From Protula sp. h YS-2021 (taxonomy: Eukaryota; Annelida; Polychaeta; Sabellida; Serpulidae), in contig OX457027.1 of assembly GCA_949752745.1 (NCBI GenBank), positions 79,043,214-79,107,213 on the forward strand: DNA of 64,000 bases, given 5' to 3'. The notes under the pieces are model-generated. The model made no database searches. It was not told the origin of the DNA and saw nothing but the letters and a program-made list of their open reading frames with translations. The position numbers were made by a program, and so were the translations under genes. Below, in pieces: positions 11,881 through 23,082 of the stretch. Each line of letters starts with the position of its first letter. The first letter of the stretch is position 1.

Positions 11881-14390
11881 TGGAGGTTTGCAGTAGGAAA
11901 TAGTTACAAAGCATCGTGTTGATGGCCGGTGTGTGTTTATGAAAAACTTCACGTTTCATTTGCCTTTTTGTTTTTAAGCGATAATTATCAAGTGTTTGGT
12001 TTAAAATTTAGTTGTGCAGGCTAATTGCATCTGTGTTTGGAAATGAATAGAATACAAACTGGTCATGACATTAAAGTGTTGCATTTAAATCGCAGCTAGT
12101 TGAGAAATTAGGAGATAAGTGTGAACAACAAAAGAATGATTTATAATTTTCCTAGTGAACAAACTTCTTAAAGTAAACTTGTGTGGAGTGGTAGCAGAAG
12201 ATCTAACTTCCTCGCACCAATGTAGTTCAGCCAGCTGTTATGTGTGCCCTAAAGATATCTTTGTGACTCAAGTAACAATTAAAAGGCGCATGCTCTAGAA
12301 CGTTGAATAAGCATGTCTAACACGTCACTTTGTTTTATTTGAAATGAAGTATATCGCAAAAGATTTCGGAATGATCTTCAAGCATGTCAGTTTCATGTGT
12401 TGTCAGAAAATCCGCCAAATAGGAATGCGGAAAAGGAATCAGCGTAAGATTTTGCACAGAAAAGAAAGAAACAAAGAAGTATAGGTTGGGCATAATATAA
12501 GACAACTTGTGTAGAACAGTTTCCTGTCATGCTTACATGTTGATTACTGACTTTGGTAGTGCAACGCAGCGTTAGCTTTTCTCAATGCCATGCAGTGATT
12601 GGCTGGCAGATAGGCAAACTTTCTGCGCAAACTCTCTGTTACAACACTTTTACCTTCCATATGCAAAATGCAAAAGTTTCATTTACAAGCTAAAACCCTC
12701 GCAGAATCAGCCGTGCAGGCTTATCCGTTATCGACATAGCATCATATAAACTTCTTAAATTTTATTGACGTTGAAACATTTGGTGATTTTCAAGATGATT
12801 GACTATAACTGAAAATGAATCGATTCCAGGAATGGACTCATAAGGCTCAATATCATAGAAATATATAAAGTATGACTGAAGATGGCATTAGTCTACTCCA
12901 GGCCTTAGTTCGGTCAGGACAAAAAAATACCTAATTCTTTTTAGCTTGATACATTCGTATTTTAAATAATAGAATGCCATATGTTAGTTACGAAACAGAG
13001 TTAGTTAAGAAGCAGAGTATGTTAAAATAAGCGACAGGTGGGCCAGTCAAGTTTTGAGTACGATGTGAATTCAATTTCAACTTCCTTCGACCACCGGACA
13101 GTTGTATAAAAAAGCAATAAACTGATTTACAGGTATTGACAATCCGTCCAGATGCTGTATTTATGACACTGTCGCCGCGTAGCTTTAGGTGTTTGCACTG
13201 AGTTAATGAAGCACGTGTGTGCAGCATTTTGCTTTGTATATCAATTTGTTGTTGTCATTTAGTAGGAGTATAAATTTGTGGTACGTGTGTGTTTAATGAC
13301 TGCATGGATTACAAGGGTGATGGGTTTGTCGTTAGAGATAAGGAATAATTTATAATCAATCACATGACAATATGAAGTGGTGACGGTTTTTTTATAAAGA
13401 TAACAGTTAATTATTTCTTTACTGTCTATATTTTACTGTGAGCAAAAACTTTAAAATCATCAAGTAAAAGAAAACTAATATTTTTGTTTGAATAAGATTG
13501 TGTCTAGTTAACGATCGTCTATGATAAGTAGAATTATATTGCAAGTACATGAGTGCGTGACTACATTGTGTTAATTAGTCCTGTCTGTTGTGTGCGTTGT
13601 TTAGGTGTAATATATACCTGTGACAGCGAAGTAGTGTATGTAGTGTGCCAGCCTACTGTTGACTTACGTTGACTGCGTGGTCTGCACAGGTACTGTGCAA
13701 TCAACACTGGAGGCTCAGTCTTTGTCTTTGTTTCTTAGTTTATCCAGTATTATGTTTTAGGTATTCGAAATAAAGTCAGATTACGTAGTGCTGTTATCCA
13801 TCTTTGAAATTTTAAAGAGTATAAACGTATAAATAATCCGCTCCTTTCTCGGTCATTTCGCCTTTTCCCTAAACGGAAATGCTTTTTACTTTATACTCAG
13901 TTTGGATTCAGTTTGTACCTACTACTTGTTGTGTTGCATATTAAAAGTATAAATTGGTGTAAATTAGAAGAGAAGAAACATTGAAACCTTCTGTTCGGGA
14001 TATTGACTATAAATTGAAAAGGCATTAGAAACAAGAATAACGTTCAAGTATAAATTGGTTACAAAAATTGCCCTTCCCCCGCTCATCCATTTGGGTGCTA
14101 CCAAACCTGCCTTACCCAAAATTCTTAGAAGCGGGTGAGACGCGAGTTTGCAATCAAGTTTTGGCGTCTTATGGCATCACGCTTTGCCCAAATATAATAC
14201 CAATAAGTGTATAATACGTCCAGTCCAAGGCATAATCCCACCAACTCTGAAGTTGATCTGACTACTTGTTCTCGAGTATTAACAGAGTCAAGAGTCCTTC
14301 CCTTTAAATTTTAAAGTAGCCCCTTAACCCTATGGAGGGCCGGATCTCATAAATAACGATCCTCCTTGGGATACCAATTTTAATGTCACA
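11881..14390. other. 3' flank of SMKR1 homologue and intergenic DNA
   Basis: The start may be 3' UTR. ATTAAA at 12,070 and AATAAA near 13,768 are possible polyadenylation signals on the plus strand. No further coding exon or structured repeat is supported. Confidence 0.35.
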
Positions 14391-14394
14391 GCAG

Positions 14395-14525
14395 TTACAC
14401 TGGTATCTCGCCTCAGCTGGTTAGGTACTGAATTGTTAGTACTATGGTCCGATACGAGTACACTTCGCGACCTTTAATGGGAGTAGACCGGGATCCTAGT
14501 CACTGAGCTATCCTGTCTTGCAACG
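14395..14525. repeat. Possible tRNA-like SINE fragment
   Basis: TCTCGCCTCAGCTGGTTAGG resembles a tRNA D-arm/A-box, followed by a short hairpin-like stretch and GGTCCGATACGAGT at about B-box spacing. Just after it, ATCCTAGTCACTGAGCTATCC looks like the inverse of another A-box region. Both are weak and no full cloverleaf can be drawn. Confidence 0.3.
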
Positions 14526-14869
14526 TCGACATCCACCGGCAACACGTGGCTTTGGTCCGATTCTTCATCGGACAGGTGTAGTCATGGTGCGCCCCCCCCC
14601 CCCCTCATGACAGGGAACGGCTGGTCGTTTAGGTAAACCATACTGCGTCTTGCGGGTAAGTCTGAACATCTGTTAATCTGATATTCCAAGTGTCTTAGTC
14701 CAAGTGAGAAACCCCCGCTGCCAAGTAAGGGGGTCAGAGTAAGGCAGGGAAAGGCAGACTTGGGAAACAAATTAAAATAGACACATGCGGAGAATACAAT
14801 TACAAACACTACAAGGCGCTAACAAGCGTCCGTACTCGGTCATCGCCTTTCCTCCTACTCTCTACTGTG

Positions 14870-15540
14870 AGTACATCGTTTTTTCGCCACAAAAATTCTT
14901 CTGACTCTGCTTTCGCGAACTCGTATGCTTACATTCCGGAGGTCATCGCTGCCGTCAGATGTGAGAGTTGGCTGCCTTAAATTAGGCATCAAGCCCTACA
15001 TCGCTAAACCTGTGCGGGGCTACAACTTCCAGAGGCATGGACATGGCAGCGGCAAGTGTAAAAAGCCTGACGTAACATGCGCAAATTCTGATGAGAACGG
15101 TCATGACTACATATCTTGAACTGGTGACACAAAGTACATTAACCGCCCAGCATTGGCAAAGCATTGCCCAGTGTGGCTCGCAGAAAAAGAAGTACAAAAA
15201 CCGAAGCACAAAAAGTCCGTCCCGTACCCAGAGGAACGAAAATTAGTTCACAAAGCACCATCATCAAATCGTTCATACGCTGCCGCTGCCAAGACGGACT
15301 CTTCTTGCCTAAGGGATATCACGTGAGTCACAACTCAAACACCATGTCGTGTAACAATTCCCCCGAAAACGTCGAAGGTTCCGACTGGCTCCAATACTGA
15401 CTCGACTGGTTCTAATACTGCAGTGACCAAGACTTCCCAGAAGACGCATTTGGCATCCGATCGTTCATGTACTCCACCATCGAGTAAGCCATCTGAAGAG
15501 CTTACATCACGAAAAGCGATAATCACCAAAATCACTTAGC
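14870..15540 (+). mobile_element. LINE ORF1 (gag-like zinc-knuckle) relic
   Basis: One frame (starting 14,925) reads LPSDVRVGCLKLGIKPYIAK, then a knuckle-like RHGHGSGKCKKP and CANSDENGHDYIS, then a TGA at 15,117-15,119. It stays in frame through KHCPVWLAEKEVQ, PEERKLV and SYAAAAK to about 15,330 and, after one more stop, to 15,540. This is the domain order of ORF1 proteins of jockey-type and related LINEs. Several zinc ligands are lost, and the TGA sits where the last Cys of a C-x2-C-x4-H-x4-C knuckle belongs. It is a dead 5' fragment, with no endonuclease or RT after it. Confidence 0.7.
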
Positions 15541-15926
15541 CCGTCATCAACAGGATGATTTAGAAACAAGGGCTCGAGTTAAGATCGAGTGCGACAGGCA
15601 AAAGATAGACTGCGCACTACATTCCAAGAGGAAGCAAACTATAACCTTTTTCCCCATTAATAGATGTGAACAGTGAAACAGATCCGGCCAACACTTAAAC
15701 CTCAGCGATCTCAACCACACTAAGTAACCATTTATAGAAATAGGACCGTCAATAAACAAAGAGAGAAAGAAAAACTAACGCAAGGGTGACAGGAACGTTA
15801 CATAGTGAAATATTGGAATAGACTACATTGATTTCTAAGATGTCCACTAGCGTCACTTCAAAGCTACTCTTTGAGGTAGCTGTTCGATGAAATAGAACCA
15901 AGCAAAATTTTATAATTTTTTAAAGA
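15541..15926. other. Intergenic, nothing recognised
   Basis: Spacer between the LINE ORF1 relic and element H1. No coding or repeat structure is supported. Confidence 0.35.
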
Positions 15927-16550
15927 AACAAGACAATCGTAGATTGCACATCCCCCGCCGCGCTCATCTACGACAAAGTCTAAATTGTCAAAAAATCGCC
16001 AAAATTACGTGATTTGAAGAAATCGAAAAATAACCTGACTTTGCACAACTACACGTTATATACTTTCCAGCTGTAGAGTTTTATTGGTCTACGGTGAATA
16101 GTAACAAAGATACAGCCTGGACAAATTTGTCCGAAAAACAAAGTCTAAATTGTCAAAAAAATCGCCAAAATTACATTTTTTGAAGAAATCGAAAAAATAA
16201 CCTGATATTGCACAACTACACTTTATATACTTTCTACCTGTAAGGTTTTGCTGGTCTACGGTGAAAAGTAACAAAGATACAGCCTGAACAAACTTGTCTG
16301 AAATACAAGGTACACTAAGTAAACGACTAAGTCCAAACATTTCAAAAGTCCATAACTTGAACATTTTTCGATGAAATCAAAAAGTAACCTGACTTTGCAA
16401 AACTACATGATATATTCTTTCATTCCCCGAGGTATGGTATGCCTGCGATCAACGGTTACGGAGATATGGCCTGGACAAAAGTGATAACGGACAGACGGAC
16501 GGACGGACGTTTCTATATCCCCCGCCTCCGCTAGGACGGCGGGGGATAAT
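15927..16550 (+). mobile_element. Element H1: HINE-like, internal tandem repeats, terminal hairpin
   Basis: The left end is AAACAAG, then the palindrome CAATCGTAGATTG (15,934-15,946), then arm ATCCCCCGCCG (15,950-15,960). The middle has three imperfect repeats of about 165-170 bp, each with CTAAATTGTCAAAAAATCGCC or a derivative (about 15,978, 16,144, 16,310). The right end has a GGACGGACGG tetranucleotide run (16,490-16,509), then a hairpin ATCCCCCGCC / GGCGGGGGAT (16,517-16,526 with 16,538-16,547). The left arm is thus repeated as the 5' half of the right hairpin. No protein is encoded. The layout matches pearl/HINE-type non-autonomous elements known from bivalves and Helentron-associated elements. 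Confidence 0.65.
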
Positions 16551-17089
16551 TAACCGTTATCAGTATTTCTACAGGCAATGTTTATAATTTTAGAATCTAA
16601 ACGGTTTTAGCTAAACTGGATTTTAATTGTGATAATATTGTTTTTTTAGCCAGTCATTGACATGTATTGACTCAGTGTAAACCGCTAAGGATCGACCGCG
16701 TCGTTAAACAAATCATAAAACTAACTTGAAAGCTAATCCGACAGTTACCGCGTTAATAAAATCAAGTGTCTACTGCAGACGCACACATGCTTATACTCAC
16801 ACACAAACACAAACACAGCAACAGAGTGCTTCCTCTTTACGGGGAAAACACAATGATATATAGAATAATAAGCAATCGACAAAGTTTTATAAAACAAGCA
16901 TGTCCAGGGACATGGTGACCAGCCGTGACCTACAGAATATATATCCAAGATTCACAGACAAAATCATGATCAAATTCGCAGACAGCGGTTACGAAAAAAG
17001 CCGTAACTGAATGGAGAAAATATTCGCTCACTTGATCGGTGTAGTTGTGGCTGATGAGGAGTCATTCTTTCAATTCTTTCATTAGGGGA

Positions 17090-18337
17090 AAAAATTTAAA
17101 AATGCCCCCCATTTGGCCAATTTTTTGCGGATCGCCAAAATGAGTCATTTTTCAAAAGAGGCCTACCTAGGGAGTATTCGTGCAAAATTTGAAGAAAATC
17201 TGATCAAAATTGTGGGAGAAGCAGCATTTTGAAAATTGGCAACCACAAAATTACAAATGTCCCCCATTTGGCCAATTTTGGGCGGATCACCAAAAAGAGC
17301 AAATTTTCAAGAGAGGTCTACCCAGAGAACAAGTATCCAAAATCGGAAAAGAATCCGATCAAAATTGTGGGAGAAAAAGGAATTTGAAAATTTGACACCA
17401 AAAAATTAAAAAAATGTCCCCCATTTAGCCAATATTTGGCGGATCGCCAAAACGAGTAATTTTTCAAAAGAGGTCAACCCATGGAATATTGGTGCAAAAT
17501 TTGTCGAAAATGTGATCAAAATTGTGGGAGAAGAAGCATTTTGAAAATTGGCAACCACAAAATTATAAATGTCCTCCATTTGGCCAATTTTCGGCGGATC
17601 GCCAAAAAGAGTAATTTTTCATGAGAGGTCTACCTAGAGAACAAGTATCCTAAATTGGAAATGAATCCGATCAAAATTGTGGGAGAAGAAGCAATTTGAA
17701 AATTTAACACAAAAAATTAAAAAAATGTCCCCCATTTGGCCAATTTTTGGCGGATCGCCAAAATGAGTCATTTTTTAAAAGAGGCCTACCTAGGGAATAT
17801 TGGTGCAAAATTTAAAGAAAATATGATCAAAATTGTGGGAGAAGAAGCATTTTGAAAATTGGCAACCACAAAATTACAAATGTCCCCCATTTGGCCAATT
17901 TTTGGTGGATCGCCAAAAAGAGTAATTTTTCAAGAGAGGTCTACCTTGAGAACAACTATCAAAAATTGAAAAGGAATCCGATCAAAATTGTGCGAGAAGC
18001 AATTTGAAAATTGTAAATCAAAAAATTTGAAAATGTCCCCCATTTGGCCAATTTTTGGCAGATCGCCAAAATAAGTAATTTTTTGAAAAAGGTCTACCTA
18101 GGGAATATGTGTGCAAAATTTGAAGAAAATCTGATCAAAATTGTGGGAGAAAAAGCATTCGGAAACGAGCAACCACAAAATTACAAATGTCCCCCATTTG
18201 GCCAATTTTTGGCGGATCGCCAAAAAAACTAATTTTTCAAGAGAGGTCTTCCTTGAGAACAACTATCAAAAATTGAAAAGGAATCCGATAAAAATTGTGC
18301 GAGAAGAAGCAATTTGAAAATTTGACACCAAAAAATT
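17090..18337 (+). repeat. Left part of the H2 satellite array (about 155 bp units)
   Basis: Eight units spaced about 156 bp apart, each with TGTCCCCCATTTGGCCAATT, a GGCGGATCGCCAAAA palindromic core, a CAAAAGAGG(C/T)CTACCTAG segment and ATTGTGGGAGAAG. Two unit types alternate. One ends GCATTTTGAAAATTGGCAAC, the other GCAATTTGAAAATTTGACAC, giving a dimer of about 312 bp. Short open frames within it are chance products. Confidence 0.85.
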
Positions 18338-18589
18338 AAACAAGTTTGTCCAAGGACAAAGTCCCAGCTTACGAAAAGCAATAAGACCCATTCCAGCGTG
18401 CATGAGCGAAGGAATTTCCCTGAAATATCGGGCTTCAAAAGATGAGACGGCAAAGAGCTAGCTCAATAATTAATTTAGCACCGGACCACAACATAGACCG
18501 ATAAATGCATACAAAGATTTCTTTACGTGAAAAATGGGGAACAGATTTTTTGTATCTCTGGTAGACTGGATAGTCTGCCATAGATACCT

Positions 18590-21500
18590 TCAAACAACGC
18601 TCGCATTTTGGACCAGTGCGCATATTTATGTAACTTGCCTCGATGCGCGGTTCTTATTCAGACAAGTACGCATGTTTATTTAATTTGCGTTGATGCGCGG
18701 CTCTCATTTTGGAACCGTGCACATGTTCATTTAACTTAATAAAGATTAATGCGCGGTTCTTATTCCAGACCAATGCGCATGTTTATTTTACTTTCGTTGA
18801 TGAGCGGTACTTATTTTGGACAAGTGCACAAGTTTCCTTAGGTTGTCTTGATACGCGGTTCGCATTTCGGAAGAGTTTCCATGTTTATCTAACTTGCACG
18901 GTGCGCATGTTTATTTAACTTGCGTTGACGCGCGGTTCGAATATCGGACCAGTGCGCATGTTTATTTAACTTGCATTGATGCGCGGTGCTTATTCTGGAC
19001 CAGTACAAATGTTTATCTAACTTGCGTTGGAGCGTGGTTCACATTTCGAACCACTCCACACGTTTATTTAAGTGGCGTTGATGCGCGGTTCGAATTTCGG
19101 ACCAGTGCGCATGTTTATTTAACTTGCGTTGATGTGCGATTCTTATTTCGGATCAGTGCGCATGTTTATTTACCTTGTGTTGATGTGCGGTTCTTCTTTC
19201 GGATCAATGCGCATGTTTATTTACTTGTGTTGATGTGCGGTTCTTATTTCGGATCAGTGCGCATGTTTATTTTACTTGCGTTGATGAGCGGTACTTATTT
19301 TGGACAAGTGTACAAGTTTCCTTAGGTTGCCTTGAAGTGCTGTTCGCATTTCGGAAGAGTTTGCATGTTTATCTATCTTGCGTTGATTCACGGTGCTTAT
19401 TTTGGACGTGTGCATATGTTAATCTAACTTGCGTTGGTGCGCGGTTTGCATTTTGGACCAGTGCGCATGTTTATTCAACTTGCGTTGATGAGCAGTTCGA
19501 ATTTCGGACCAGTGCGCATGTTTATTTTACTTTCGTTTATGAGCGGTACTTATTTTGGACAAGTGCACAAGTTTCCTTAGGTTGTCCTGATACGCGGTTC
19601 GCATTTCGGAAGAGTTTCCATGTTTATCTAATTTGCACGGTGCGCATGTTTATTTAACTTGCGTTGACGCGCGGTTCGAATATCGGACCAGTGCGCATGT
19701 TTATTTAACTTGCATTGATGCGCGGTGCTTATTCTGGACCAGTACAAATGTTTATTTAACTTGCGTTGGAGCGTGGTTCACATTTCGAACCACTCCACAC
19801 GTTTATTTAAGTGGCGTTGATGCGCGGTTCGAATTTCGGACCAGTGCGCATGTTTATTTAACTTGCGTTGATGCGCGGTGCTTATTTTGGACCAGTGCAC
19901 ATGTTTATTTAACTTGCGTTGATGTGCGGTTGGCATTTCGGACCAGCGACCATGTTTTTTTACCTCGTGTTGATGTGCGATTCTTATTTCGGATCAGTGC
20001 GCATGTTTATTTACCTTGTGTTGATGTGCGGTTCTTCTTTCGGATCAATGCGCATGTTTATTTACTTGTGTTGATGTGCGGTTCTTATTTCGGATCAGTG
20101 CGCATGTTTATTTTACTTGCGTTGATGAGCGGTACTTATTTTGAACAAGTGTACAAGTTTCCTTAGGTTGCCTTGATGCGCGGTTCGCATTTCGGAAGAG
20201 TTTGCATGTTTATCTATCTTGCGTTGATGCACGGTGCTTATTTTGGACGTGTGCATATGTTAATCTAACTTGCGTTGGTGCGCGGTTTGCATTTTGGACC
20301 AGTGCGCATGTTTATTCAACTTGCGTTGATGAGCAGTTCGAATTTCGGACCAGTGCGCATGTTTATTTAACTTGCGTTGATGCGCGGTGCTTATTTTGGA
20401 CCAGTGCAAATATTTATTTAACTTCCGTTGGCGCGTGGTTCGCATTTCGAACCACTGCGCATGTTTATTTAACGTGTGTCGATGTGCGGTTCTTATTTTA
20501 GGCCAATGCGCATATTTCTTTAATTTGAGTTGATGCGCGGTTCTTATTCTGGACCAGTGCGCATGTTTATTTAAGTTGCGTTGATACGCAGTTCTTATTT
20601 TGAATAGTGCGCACGTTATTTAACTTGCGTTAATGCGCAGTTCGGTTCGCATTTCTAACCAGTGCGCATGTTTATTTAACTTCGTTAATGCTCGGTTCCA
20701 ATTTCTGACCAGTGTGTTTGTTTATTTAGCTTGCGTTAATGAACATTTCGCATTTTCCACCAGTGCGCACGTTTATTTAACTTGTGTTGATGCGTGGTTC
20801 GCATTTTGGACCAGTGCGCATATTTATTTAACTTGTGTTGGTGCTCGGTACTTATTTTAGATCAGTGCAAATGTGTATTTAACTTGCGCTGAGGAGCGGT
20901 TCGGAATTCGGACCAGTGTACCTGTTTCTTTAGGTTGCGTTCATGCGAGGTTCGCATTTCGGACCAGTGCGTAGGTTCACTTAACTTGCGTTGACAAGCG
21001 AATTGCATTTCGGACCAGAACGCATGTTTATTTCAGTCCCGTCGATGCCCGACTCTTATGTCTATTCAACTTGCGTCGATTCGTGGTTCTTTCTTCGGAC
21101 CACTGCGAATGTTTATTTAACTTGCGTTGATGTGAGGTTCTCATTTCAGACCACTGCGCATGTCTATTCAACTTTCGCCAATGTGTGGTTCTTTTTCGGA
21201 CAAGTGCGCATGTTTGTTTAACTTGCGTTGATGTGCGGTGCTTATTTTGGACCGGATCGCATGTTTATTTAACATCCGTCGATGCGCGGTTCGCATTTCC
21301 GACCATTGCCCATGTTTATTTAACTTGCGTTGATGCGTGGTTCTCATTTCATACCAGTGCGCATGTTTCTTTGGGTTGCGCTGATGCGCGGTTCTTTTTT
21401 CGGACCAGTGTGCATATTTATTTAACTTGCGTTGATGCGCGGTTCGCATTTCGGACCAGTGCGCATGTTTCTTTAGGTTGCGTTGATGCTCGATCCGCAT

Positions 21501-21595
21501 TTCGGACCACTGCGCATGTCTATTCAATTTGCGTCGACGCGTAGTTCTTTTTTCGGACCATTGCGCAAGTTCATTTAACTTGCGTTCATGCGCTG
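18590..21595 (+). repeat. 51 bp minisatellite array, open on both strands
   Basis: About 58 units of 51 bp with consensus parts GCGCATGTTTATTTAACTTG, CGTTGATGCGCGGTTC and (G/T)(C/T)ATTTCGGACCAGT. Because 51 is divisible by three, units translate to a 17-residue repeat (AHVYLTCVDARFAFRTS) in several long plus frames (18,894-19,325; 19,235-19,657; 19,633-20,166; 21,185-21,544). They also translate to a basic HQRKLNKHAHWSEMRTA-type repeat on the minus strand (21,168-21,659). Units of other lengths break every frame, so I annotate it as non-coding satellite. It lies in element H3. Confidence 0.85.
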
Positions 21596-21639
21596 CAGGA
21601 GAAGATTCATTTATTTTTTTTTTAAATTCCGAAAAAAAT

Positions 21640-22131
21640 TCAAAAGTTTTCCAATTCACTCAAAAAGCACAAGCCGTATGCATGACCCCCTAAAGTCGGC
21701 TTGTATCAAAAATAAATGAAATCTGATAAAAACAGTAGGAGGAAATGCATTTTGAAGTTTTTTTATTCAAAAATTCACCAAAAATTCTGATCGACTCGAA
21801 AAGCACAGGCCGTATTCACGACACCCTAAGCATGCCTCAGCCCCACAATAAATGATGTCTGATCAAAACTGCAGGAGAAGATGCATTTTGAGGTATTTTC
21901 ATCAAAAATTCCCTATCGAAATCAAGAATTCCCAAGTCGAGTCAAATAGCACAAGCCGTATGCCCGACCCACCTAAGGATGCCTCATACCAAAAATAAAT
22001 GAAATCGGATTAAAACTGTAGGAGGAAATGCATTTGATGTTTTTCTTCAAAAATTCCCTAAAAATACAGAAATTATCGGATCGACTAAAAAGCGCAAGCC
22101 GTATGCTCAACCCCTTAGGGATGCCTCAAAC

Positions 22132-22175
<44 letters not shown>

Positions 22176-22945
22176 AGGGAGAAAGATCAAAACTGTAGGG
22201 GAAAATGCATTTTGAAGTTTTTTTCTTCAAAAGCTCCCTAAAAAAACAAAAATTGTCCGATCGACTAAGAGCACAAGCCGTATGCACGACCTTTTAGGGT
22301 CATCGGATCTTTGAGAGGTTTCGGATCAAAAATGTAGGACGAGATACATTTTAAATTTTTTTTCTTCAAAAATTCCCCAAAAATTCAAAAATCACCCGAT
22401 CGACTAGAAAAGCACAAGCCGTATGCACGACCCTTTAGGGGTGCCTCATACCAAAAATAAATCACACCCGGTCAAAAATGTAGGAGGAGATACATTTTAA
22501 AATTTTTTCTTTAAAAATTCCCCAAAAATTAAAAAATCACCCGATCGACTAAAAAAGCACAAGCCGTATGCACGACTCCTTAGGGATGCCTCACACCAAA
22601 AATAAATGACATCGAATCAAAATTGTAGGAGAAGATGCATTTTGAATTATTTTCTAAATTTTTGCTTAAAAAATTCCCCAAAAATACAAAAATTGCCCGA
22701 TCGACTAAAAAAGCACAAGCCGTATGCACGACACTTTAGGGGTGCCTCATACCAAAAATAAATCACATCCGGTCAAAAATGTAGGAGGAGATACATTTTA
22801 AAATTATTTCTTTAAAAATTCGCCAAAAATTCAAAAATCACCCGATCGACTAGAAAAGCACAAGCCGTATGCACGACCCCTTAGGGATGCCTCACACCAA
22901 AAATAAATGACATCGAATCAAAATTGTAGGAGGAGATGCATTTTG
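21640..22945 (+). repeat. Second H3 array, period about 142-151 bp
   Basis: Nine units are marked by AAAGCACAAGCCGTATGCACGAC at about 21,665, 21,807, 21,947, 22,090, 22,270, 22,412, 22,555, 22,706 and 22,857. Each goes on with CCTTAGGGATGCCTCA, ACCAAAAATAAATGA, TGTAGGAGGAGATGCATTTT and a CCCGATCGACTA spacer. A run of about 40 A (22,132-22,171) lengthens one unit to about 180 bp. The array sits between the 51 bp minisatellite and the ACTA run of H3. Confidence 0.85.
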
Positions 22946-22967
22946 AACCAAAGTTTACTAAATAAAC

Positions 22968-22968
<1 letters not shown>

Positions 22969-23022
<54 letters not shown>
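22969..23022 (+). repeat. ACTA/CTAA microsatellite
   Basis: About thirteen uninterrupted copies of the tetranucleotide, directly before the GGACACCGCCCGC block and terminal hairpin of H3. H1 has a GACG run in the same place. Confidence 0.95.
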
Positions 23023-23082
23023 GGACACCGCCCGCAAACCGATAGGAATACCCCAGCTTACGTGTAACGTAAGCTGGGCTAA

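Larger units (their letters stand above)
18338..23082 (+). mobile_element. Element H3: HINE-like element nested in the H2 array
   Basis: The left end is ACAAG, then the perfect palindrome TTTGTCCAAGGACAAA (18,345-18,360), then arm CCCAGCTTACG (18,363-18,373). The right end is an ACTA tetranucleotide run (22,969-23,022), then GGACACCGCCCGC, then a perfect 11 bp hairpin CCCAGCTTACG-TGTAA-CGTAAGCTGGG (23,052-23,078), then CTAA (23,079-23,082). The left flank (AAAAAATTAAA) joined to the right flank (AAATGTCC) restores the H2 satellite consensus with no duplicated bases, as expected for rolling-circle insertion. Cargo is a 51 bp minisatellite and a roughly 145 bp array. No transposition protein is encoded. 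Confidence 0.7.

Noticed and set aside
18894..20501. Long repetitive frames as a repeat-protein gene
   Set aside because: They switch frame wherever a unit is not 51 bp, occur on both strands, lack start and splice context and lie in a mobile element; satellite is the simpler reading.
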